This document shows, piece by piece, positions 5,429-10,263 of a stretch of 10,263 nucleotides of DNA (position 1 is its first letter; every line of letters starts with the position of its first letter). The DNA comes from Candidatus Woesearchaeota archaeon. Its GTDB lineage: Archaea > Nanobdellota > Nanobdellia > Woesearchaeales > GW2011-AR4. The position numbers and the translations under genes are program-made. Location: contig JACPMU010000088.1 in NCBI GenBank assembly GCA_016185865.1, forward strand, positions 1 to 10,263, in the 5' to 3' direction. The notes beneath the pieces were generated by a model, which searched no databases, had not been told where the DNA came from, and saw only the letters and a list, made by a program, of their open reading frames with translations.

Positions 5429-7090
5429 TTACATCCTTTCCAATACATCTATGCCGAGCAGGCTCAATCCGTTTTTTATAACTTGCCTTACTGCGCTTAT
5501 CAGCAATATTCTTGCGTCCCTTATGCCTTTGTCAGCCTTGAGTATCTGATGAACATGATAGTATTCATTGAATTTCTGCGCCAATGAATAAAGGTAAGCT
5601 GCAATCAGGTGCGGCTTTAGCTCATGGGTTGCTTTGGCTGCAATTTCAGGGAAATTGTGCAGCAGCTTAACCAGCTCATTTTCCTCTTTTTCTTTCAATA
5701 AGCTTAAATCGGCTTTATTGTTGATTTTTTTGGCTTTTTTAAGTATGCTGCTTATCCTTGCATATGAATACTGTATGTAAGGCCCTGTTTCGCCCTCAAA
5801 AGACAAAGCGTGCTGCCAGTCAAAAATAACATTCTTTTCAGGGCTGACTTTCAAAATTCCGTATTTTATCGCTCCGTAAGCAATGGCTTTTGCGGCATTT
5901 TCGTCAATTTTTTTGTACCTTTTTTTCAGCTCTTCGCCTGCTTTGTTTACAGCCTCTTTCATAAAATCTTCCAGCAAAACAAGGTTGCCTTTCCTTGTTG
6001 ACATCTTGCCCTCCTGCAATAATACAAATGAGTAATGCACAGCCCTTGGAACTTTCAGCTCAAGCTCCTTGAGAGCTGCTGCAAGCTGCTCATAATACAG
6101 TTTCTGGTCTTCTCCAAGCACAACTATGTTGTTACCTTTTTCCAGCTTTTCAATATTATAGGCAATATCCCTCAGCGGATAAAGCGATGTCCCGTCATTC
6201 CTTGTCAGCACCAAAACAGGCACTTTCATTCCAAGCTCGTATCCTTTCTGGTCCAGCACCCACCTGTTAAAGCCGTCTATGAATAATTTGCCGGTTTTTT
6301 CAAGCCTCTTCAGCGTTTCATCTGTTTTTTTATCCCACAGATACTTTGACTCGTAGTCAAAATGGTCATATTTAATCCCAAGCTCAGAAAGTATTTTTAC
6401 CTGACCCTTGACGCAAATGCCAACTATTTTTTTGAATTTATTTTTTATTATTTTATCGCCTTTTTCCAGCTTATTCAGCAGTTCTAAAACCTTTTTTTCC
6501 AGCTCAGGATTTTCCTCAATCTTTTTGTTTATTTCAATGTAAATCTTCAATAAATCATCAAAAGCTACATTCTTCTTCCCTTCTGCCCCCAGGACAAGCA
6601 TTGCTATCTGCTTTCCCACATCATTGACAAAATAATGGACTTCAATCTTATACCCTTGAAATTTCAAGATTCTTACGATTGCATCCCCGATTAATGCGTT
6701 TCTTGCCCTGCCTACATGCGGAGAGGCATTCGGGTTGATGCTTGTATGCTCCACTAGTATTTTTTTGCCTTTGCCGATGCCTGAAGAGCCATATTTTTCC
6801 TTTTGCTTCAGAACCTCTTTTATTATTTCCTCTGCTATTTTGATTTTATTGACAAAAAAATTAAGGTAAGGGCCGATGGCTTTTGCTTCGCTGATTAAAT
6901 TATTCGGCTTGAAGCTTTTGCCTAGCTCATTTGCTATTTCATTCGGCGATTTTTTCCGTTCTTTTGCAAGAATGAAGCACGGAAACGCATAATCCCCCAT
7001 TTCCGGGTTTGGAGGGGCTTCCAGCTCTATGCCTTCAAGATTTGCCTCTTTTTTGAGAAATTTTATGATTGCTTCCTTGAATTCGTCCAT
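5429..7090 (-). CDS. argS: Arginyl-tRNA synthetase
   Basis: ArgS charges tRNA-Arg with arginine using ATP; it is a cytoplasmic, essential class I synthetase. The 553 residues are close to the common length. An N-terminal Arg_tRNA_synt_N-type domain (about 1-85) precedes the catalytic core. The signature segment SINPNASPHVGRARNAL places HVGR (125-128) where the HIGH motif is expected. KMSTR (362-366) is the KMSKS loop. GETGPYIQYSYARI (433-446) leads into the helical DALR anticodon-binding domain, and the chain ends LLGIDVLERM, a typical ArgRS ending. The last base of HIGH (His) is Arg here. ATG 7090 follows the stop of the zinc finger/AbrB gene by 15 bases, so argS is probably in that operon. 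The membrane protein gene begins one base after its stop. Confidence 0.97.
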   Translation of the reverse strand: MDEFKEAIIKFLKKEANLEGIELEAPPNPEMGDYAFPCFILAKERKKSPNEIANELGKSFKPNNLISEAKAIGPYLNFFVNKIKIAEEIIKEVLKQKEKYGSSGIGKGKKILVEHTSINPNASPHVGRARNALIGDAIVRILKFQGYKIEVHYFVNDVGKQIAMLVLGAEGKKNVAFDDLLKIYIEINKKIEENPELEKKVLELLNKLEKGDKIIKNKFKKIVGICVKGQVKILSELGIKYDHFDYESKYLWDKKTDETLKRLEKTGKLFIDGFNRWVLDQKGYELGMKVPVLVLTRNDGTSLYPLRDIAYNIEKLEKGNNIVVLGEDQKLYYEQLAAALKELELKVPRAVHYSFVLLQEGKMSTRKGNLVLLEDFMKEAVNKAGEELKKRYKKIDENAAKAIAYGAIKYGILKVSPEKNVIFDWQHALSFEGETGPYIQYSYARISSILKKAKKINNKADLSLLKEKEENELVKLLHNFPEIAAKATHELKPHLIAAYLYSLAQKFNEYYHVHQILKADKGIRDARILLISAVRQVIKNGLSLLGIDVLERM

Positions 7091-7105
7091 TTGGCATCAA
7101 AATTT

Positions 7106-7429
7106 TTAAACATTAATATGCAAATCATTCTTGCTTTCTGGAAAAATCATCACTTCCTTGCCCTTCTTGAGCTTCAGGAATTCTGCAATCTCCTTTGGTA
7201 TCCTGATGGCAATGCTGTTCCCTATTTCAGCCACTTTCGCCTTTTTAGCCAGCCCAAAGAGCCCCATCTGCTTTGACTTATTCTGTATCTTTTCTGCTGT
7301 TTTTTCGTCAAAATATATTTCACCGCATTTCTGGCAAACATAAGCGCTAAAATTACCTAACAAAACCCCAGATTCCTTGTATTCCACATTCTTCTTAACA
7401 GTTTCGTAATTACAGATTATACATTTCAT
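7106..7429 (-). CDS. Zinc finger plus SpoVT/AbrB-type DNA-binding protein (antitoxin-like)
   Basis: This is a 107-residue protein of two parts. Residues 1-45 form a YgiT/MqsA-like zinc finger, with CIIC (C3, C6) and CQKC (C32, C35), followed by GEIYFDE. Residues 66-102 form a swapped-hairpin AbrB domain with the characteristic AEIGNSIAIRIPKEIAEFL and a KKGKEVMIF strand. Both halves are typical of antitoxins and transcription factors that bind operator DNA as dimers. No toxin gene is next to it: its neighbours are ribB upstream (27-base gap) and argS downstream (15 bases). Autoregulation of the operon is an inference from the family. ATG 7429 is the only sensible start, and a TATA-like element 28 bases upstream suggests a leaderless transcript. 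Confidence 0.82.
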   Translation of the reverse strand: MKCIICNYETVKKNVEYKESGVLLGNFSAYVCQKCGEIYFDEKTAEKIQNKSKQMGLFGLAKKAKVAEIGNSIAIRIPKEIAEFLKLKKGKEVMIFPESKNDLHINV

Positions 7430-7453
7430 TATACGTTAAATAGAAATAAGTAC

Positions 7454-7461
7454 GATTTAAA
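7454..7461 (-). promoter_or_regulatory. Possible internal TATA box before the AbrB protein
   Basis: The minus-strand TTTAAATC overlaps the ribB stop and is centred about 28 bases before ATG 7429. It would start a leaderless transcript for the AbrB-argS-CNNM part. It is weaker than the other boxes because it lacks the final TATA match. Confidence 0.35.
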
Positions 7462-8074
7462 GGTTTTGGTTGTTGTTTAAGAACCCAACCAAATCCCTTA
7501 TCCTTATAATCCTTAAATTCCACTTCTTTGCAAATCTCTTTATCTCAGGCATCTTTGCCATTCTTCCATTCTCTCCAATAATCTCGCAGATAACAGCAGC
7601 AGGATACAAACCTGCCAGTTTGCACAATTCAATCGCTGCTTCTGTATGCCCGGCTCTTTTGGTCAAGCCTTTTGAATCGCATCTTAAAGGAAAGACATGC
7701 CCGGGCCTTGCCAGGTCATTTGGCTTTGTATTTTTCCCAATTAATGCCTTAATTGTTTTTGCCCTGTCAAAGGCTGAAATGCCAGTTGTCGTGCCTTTTT
7801 TGGAATCGACAGAAATTGTGAAAGCGCATTTTGTGAATTCTGTGTTTATTTTTGTCATTAATGGCAATTTCAATTCATCAAGCCTTTTGCCCAGCATAGG
7901 CACGCAAACTAACCCTCTGGCATGCTTAATCATGAAATTTATTTTTTGAGGAGCAACCTTTTCAGCCGCTAAAACTAAATCCGCTTCATTCTCGCGGTGC
8001 TTGTCGTCAACAACAATCACAAACTTGCCATTTCTGAAATCATCAACTGCAGATTTTATTTTTGAGAAAGCCAT
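7457..8074 (-). CDS. ribB: 3,4-dihydroxy-2-butanone-4-phosphate synthase
   Basis: RibB turns ribulose 5-phosphate into 3,4-dihydroxy-2-butanone 4-phosphate plus formate, giving the four-carbon precursor of riboflavin; it needs Mg2+. The 205 residues match a stand-alone enzyme, with no GTP cyclohydrolase II (RibA) fusion. Visible signatures are DDKHRENEADL (23-33; acidic loop with metal-binding E28/E30, Ala where Gly is usual), TKCAFTISVD, GTTTGISAFDRAKTI (94-108), RPGHVFPL (123-130) and RAGHTEAA (140-147; metal ligand H143). It lies seven bases after ribD on the same strand, so the two share a transcript and supply both branches of the pathway. The ATG at 8074 is preceded by only short A-rich sequence, so it is probably reached by ribosomes leaving ribD. 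Confidence 0.96.
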   Translation of the reverse strand: MAFSKIKSAVDDFRNGKFVIVVDDKHRENEADLVLAAEKVAPQKINFMIKHARGLVCVPMLGKRLDELKLPLMTKINTEFTKCAFTISVDSKKGTTTGISAFDRAKTIKALIGKNTKPNDLARPGHVFPLRCDSKGLTKRAGHTEAAIELCKLAGLYPAAVICEIIGENGRMAKMPEIKRFAKKWNLRIIRIRDLVGFLNNNQNL

Positions 8075-8081
8075 TTTTTAA

Positions 8082-9152
8082 TTAAAGATACCCTTCGACC
8101 AGCATATCTTTTCCTATTCTTCTGCAAACTGGATTTTTCAAGCTTATTGCCTTTTCGATTTTCTTGATGCCAAGGCTTCCGATTGCTCCAATTCCGTTTC
8201 CGATTATTTTTGGCGCTGTGAATATCAGCACCCTGTCAACAATGCCCTCTTTTATTGCAGAGCTGTTCAACTGGGAGCCTCCTTCAACCATCACGCTTGC
8301 TATCTCATGCTTTCCGAGCTGCTTCATCAGGTCCTGCATTTCAACCATCCCGTTTTTTGACTTGGTAACGATGACATTGATTCCTTTTTGCTGAAGCTTC
8401 TTAATCCTGCTTTTTGGAGCTTTGCCTGTTGTCGCAATTATTAGCTTTGCAGGCTCTTTCATCAGATTGCAGCTTTTTGGGATTTTAAGGCCGCTGTCAA
8501 CAACAATCTTCATGGGGTCCTTGCCTTTCACAAGCCTTGGAGTTAATTCAGGGTTGTCCCTTAACAATGTATTTAATCCTATCATGACTGCATCAACCTC
8601 GCTTCTAAGCTGATGGACATAGGCTCTTGCTTCCCTGCTTGTTATGTATTTTGAGTCACCGGTTGAAGTTGCTATTTTGCCGTCAACGCTCATCGCGACT
8701 TTAAGGATGACAAAAGGCCTTTTTGTTCTCATATATTTAATGAAAACCTCATTCAGTTTTTTTGCTTCCTTTTCAAGAATTCCGATCTTTGTCTTCAGGC
8801 CCCTGAACTTCAGCTCCCTGAACCCGTCAACCAGCGGATTTGGGTCTTTCATGCCGATTATGACTTCTCTTACGCCAGCTTCAACAATCCTTTCGGTGCA
8901 AGGGGGAGTTCTGCCCCAGTGCGAGCATGGCTCTATGTTGACATACAAAGTTGAGTTAATGGCCTTTTTGCCGGCATCATTAAGCGCAAGAACTTCAGCA
9001 TGCTCTGTGCCTGCCTTCTTGTGAAAGCCTTTTCCCACAATCCTTCCCCTTTTCACAACTATGCAGCCAACCAGAGGATTTGGGGAGGTTAATCCTTTGC
9101 CCTTTTCAGCAAGCCTTATGGCCAAATCCATGTACTTCTTGTGAGATATCAA
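8082..9152 (-). CDS. ribD: Bifunctional riboflavin deaminase/reductase
   Basis: RibD removes the pyrimidine amino group from diaminohydroxyphosphoribosylamino-pyrimidine and then reduces the ribose with NADPH. It has 356 residues. The N-terminal CMP/dCMP-deaminase fold carries HAE (51-53) and the PCSHWGRTPPC segment (75-85), whose H51, C76 and C85 bind zinc and whose E53 is catalytic. The C-terminal reductase (about 145-356) starts RPFVILKVAMSVDGKIA and includes DAVMIG, DNPELTPR, and VEGGSQLNS. Two domains in one chain, deaminase first, is the bacterial design. Known archaeal pathways use a stand-alone reductase acting before deamination, so lateral transfer is likely. The start is TTG 9152, supported by GGGGG five bases upstream and a TATA-predicted leader of about 15 nt; an ATG at 9131 is the alternative. 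ribB follows. Confidence 0.95.
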   Translation of the reverse strand: MISHKKYMDLAIRLAEKGKGLTSPNPLVGCIVVKRGRIVGKGFHKKAGTEHAEVLALNDAGKKAINSTLYVNIEPCSHWGRTPPCTERIVEAGVREVIIGMKDPNPLVDGFRELKFRGLKTKIGILEKEAKKLNEVFIKYMRTKRPFVILKVAMSVDGKIATSTGDSKYITSREARAYVHQLRSEVDAVMIGLNTLLRDNPELTPRLVKGKDPMKIVVDSGLKIPKSCNLMKEPAKLIIATTGKAPKSRIKKLQQKGINVIVTKSKNGMVEMQDLMKQLGKHEIASVMVEGGSQLNSSAIKEGIVDRVLIFTAPKIIGNGIGAIGSLGIKKIEKAISLKNPVCRRIGKDMLVEGYL

Positions 9153-9154
9153 TG

Positions 9155-9162
9155 TAACCCCC
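9155..9162 (-). promoter_or_regulatory. GGGGGTTA ribosome-binding site of ribD
   Basis: The minus-strand GGGGGTTA lies two bases before the TTG start of ribD and is preceded by A. It is the same 8-mer as at alba. It favours TTG 9152 over ATG 9131. Confidence 0.45.
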
Positions 9163-9188
9163 TAAAACAAGACAGGAATTGATATTTT

Positions 9189-9198
9189 ATATTTAAAT
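9189..9198. promoter_or_regulatory. Shared palindromic TATA element for divergent ribD and small gene
   Basis: The palindrome ATTTAAAT (9191-9198) within TATATTTAAATTTAAG reads as a TATA box on both strands. Standard spacing puts starts near 9167 (minus, ribD) and 9221 (plus, small gene). Both leaders would then be about 15-16 nt. The 84-base gap has no other TATA candidate and no room for a riboswitch. Confidence 0.6.
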
Positions 9199-9222
9199 TT
9201 AAGGTTTTGAAGTTAGTTATTT

Positions 9223-9227
9223 AGGAG
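9223..9227 (+). promoter_or_regulatory. Ribosome-binding site of the small gene
   Basis: AGGAG lies nine bases before ATG 9237 and is followed by TGGTAATCC. It resembles the complement of the 16S rRNA 3' tail and supports this gene being translated. Confidence 0.6.
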
Positions 9228-9236
9228 TGGTAATCC

Positions 9237-9557
9237 ATGAAAAGGTTTAAAAGTTGGAGCACAGCACTACCTTATGATTTTATGACACCACTAACTGAAA
9301 GAACAAGCATTTATGATAAAATTGGATTTAAAGGGTTATTGCATGTTGTGCATAAGTCAACACCTTTTCATTTAAAATGGGCTATGCCCTACGGTTTATG
9401 GGTGTATCTTGGTATGCTTCAAAGAAGCTCAACTATTGAAGACCTAAGGTACTTGCACGAGGATATATACTTAAGTTCTAAACTGTTCAGAAGACTTAGA
9501 CCAAGGTATACTGCTGCAAGCAAGATTCTAATGGAAGAGCCATATCATATAAGATAA
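9237..9557 (+). CDS. Small basic protein of unknown function
   Basis: I do not recognise this 106-residue protein. It is rich in Arg, Lys, Tyr and Leu, with no signal peptide, zinc finger or known motif. Two weakly amphipathic stretches are visible, around 33-62 (includes WAMPYGLWVYLGML) and 66-90 (EDLRYLHEDIYLSSKLFRRLRPRY). Support for it being real comes from its surroundings: a TATA box shared with ribD, an AGGAG site at good distance, a normal ATG, and a stop 37 bases before the convergent carB stop. No gene of any length overlaps it on the other strand. It could be a lineage-specific gene, or possibly a regulator of the divergent riboflavin genes, but nothing in the sequence proves that. 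Confidence 0.6.
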   Translation: MKRFKSWSTALPYDFMTPLTERTSIYDKIGFKGLLHVVHKSTPFHLKWAMPYGLWVYLGMLQRSSTIEDLRYLHEDIYLSSKLFRRLRPRYTAASKILMEEPYHIR

Positions 9558-9594
9558 TGTGGTAACGTTCTTCATCCCATTTTTAATCTAAAAT

Positions 9595-10263
9595 CTAATA
9601 CTCCCCCCATTCCTTAATTTCCAAATCCTCCATTTTCTTTTTGCAGATTGACTCAATGAACAGTTTGGTAATCTGCGCATTTGTCAATAATGGAATATTG
9701 AAGTCAACTGCCTTTCTTCTTATCAAATAATCATTTGCCAATTCTTCCTCCTCCAAACTTTTTGGAATGTTGATAACCAAGTCTATTTTTCTTTCCTGAA
9801 TGTAAGTCAGGGCATTTGGCTCTTTCTTGTCAGTTGGCCAGTGCAATACATTTGTTTCAATACCGTTATCTTTCAGAAATTTTGCAGTCCCTTCTGTTGC
9901 ATACAGCTTAAACCCTAGCTCTTCAAGCTTTCTCACGCTTTCAAGCAAATACGCTTTGCTTTTTGTTGGGCCAGTGGATAAAAGTACATTTGAATTCGGC
10001 AAAATAAAGCCAACTGAAAGCAATGATTTCAAAAATGCCTCGTTCAAGTCATTTCCTATGCATGCAACTTCCCCAGTTGATGCCATTTCAACGCTCAAGA
10101 CAGGGTCTGCGCCGTGCAGCCTTGAGAATGAAAACTGAGGGGCTTTAATGCCGACATAATCCAAGTCAAGGGTGTTGTATTTTCCGCTTATGTCAATGCC
10201 GAGCATTGCCTTTGTTGCCATGTCAATGAAATTATATTTTGTCACTTTTGAAACAAACGGAAA
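9595..10263 (-). CDS. carB: Carbamoyl-phosphate synthase large subunit, C-terminal part
   Basis: CarB makes carbamoyl phosphate from bicarbonate, ATP and ammonia passed from CarA, for pyrimidine and arginine synthesis. The gene enters from the right edge, and only the last 222 residues are visible. FVSKVTKYNFIDMATKAMLG is the end of the second ATP-grasp half, followed by the linker AFS-type segment KAPQFSFSRLHGADPVLSVEMASTGEVACIG. The final roughly 130 residues (STGPTKSKAYLLESVRKLEELGFKLYATEGTAKFL through NAQITKLFIESI) form the MGS-like allosteric domain, where UMP or ornithine binds in Escherichia coli. No stop or frameshift is visible. The window cuts the 5' end, so start and promoter cannot be seen. 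It is convergent with the small gene to its left. Confidence 0.95.
   Translation of the reverse strand, partial: FPFVSKVTKYNFIDMATKAMLGIDISGKYNTLDLDYVGIKAPQFSFSRLHGADPVLSVEMASTGEVACIGNDLNEAFLKSLLSVGFILPNSNVLLSTGPTKSKAYLLESVRKLEELGFKLYATEGTAKFLKDNGIETNVLHWPTDKKEPNALTYIQERKIDLVINIPKSLEEEELANDYLIRRKAVDFNIPLLTNAQITKLFIESICKKKMEDLEIKEWGEY

Noticed and set aside
5428..5448. ATG at 5448 as start of the CNNM-type protein
   Set aside because: It lies inside argS. The ATG at 5427 directly follows the argS stop, has a GGAAAGGATG sequence before it and gives the normal N-terminus.
7101..7110. TTTAAAAATT as a TATA box for argS
   Set aside because: Its centre is only about 16 bases before the argS ATG, which would start transcription inside the gene. 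Read-through from the upstream gene is simpler.
7470..7949. 159-codon plus-strand open frame opposite ribB
   Set aside because: ribB carries every family motif on the minus strand; the opposite frame has no promoter, no ribosome site and no recognisable domain.
9153..9236. FMN riboswitch before ribD
   Set aside because: The predicted ribD leader is only about 15 nt, no conserved FMN aptamer segments are visible, and archaea are not known to use this riboswitch.

Overview
The window reads as archaeal chromosome, most plausibly from a DPANN-type lineage (Woesearchaeota/Pacearchaeota-like; inferred from style, not proven). The signs are an Alba chromatin protein, an Endonuclease Q with a C-terminal PCNA-binding motif, TTTAAATA-type TATA boxes with very short leaders, a tRNA gene with a bulge-helix-bulge intron, and a lipoprotein of the kind common in those genomes.

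Left part, plus strand: the 3' nearly complete endoQ gene (1-1254), then an A+T-rich, translationally coupled pair (1344-3499). The pair encodes a membrane-anchored coiled-coil protein with a transglutaminase-like core and a lipoprotein with a cupredoxin-like C-terminal domain. It is the most accessory-looking part of the window and may be an undescribed envelope-associated two-protein unit.

Middle: 3500-3807 has no protein gene. It holds a minus-strand tRNA-Tyr(GUA) gene that appears to carry two introns, a canonical one at 37/38 and a non-canonical one in the D-loop. A TATA box lies upstream and a hairpin plus T-rich tract downstream. alba (3808-4134, minus) follows with its own promoter.

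Right part, minus strand: a tight run ribD - ribB - zinc finger/AbrB protein - argS - CNNM/CorC-type membrane protein (9152 down to 4192; gaps of 7, 27, 15 and 1 nt). RibD and RibB are of the bacterial type and make two riboflavin precursors. The small AbrB protein looks like an antitoxin or regulator and sits just ahead of the essential argS. ribD and an unrecognised small plus-strand gene (9237-9557) diverge from one palindromic TATA element. The window closes with the C-terminal part of carB (minus), convergent with the small gene. No mobile element, CRISPR array or rRNA was seen.
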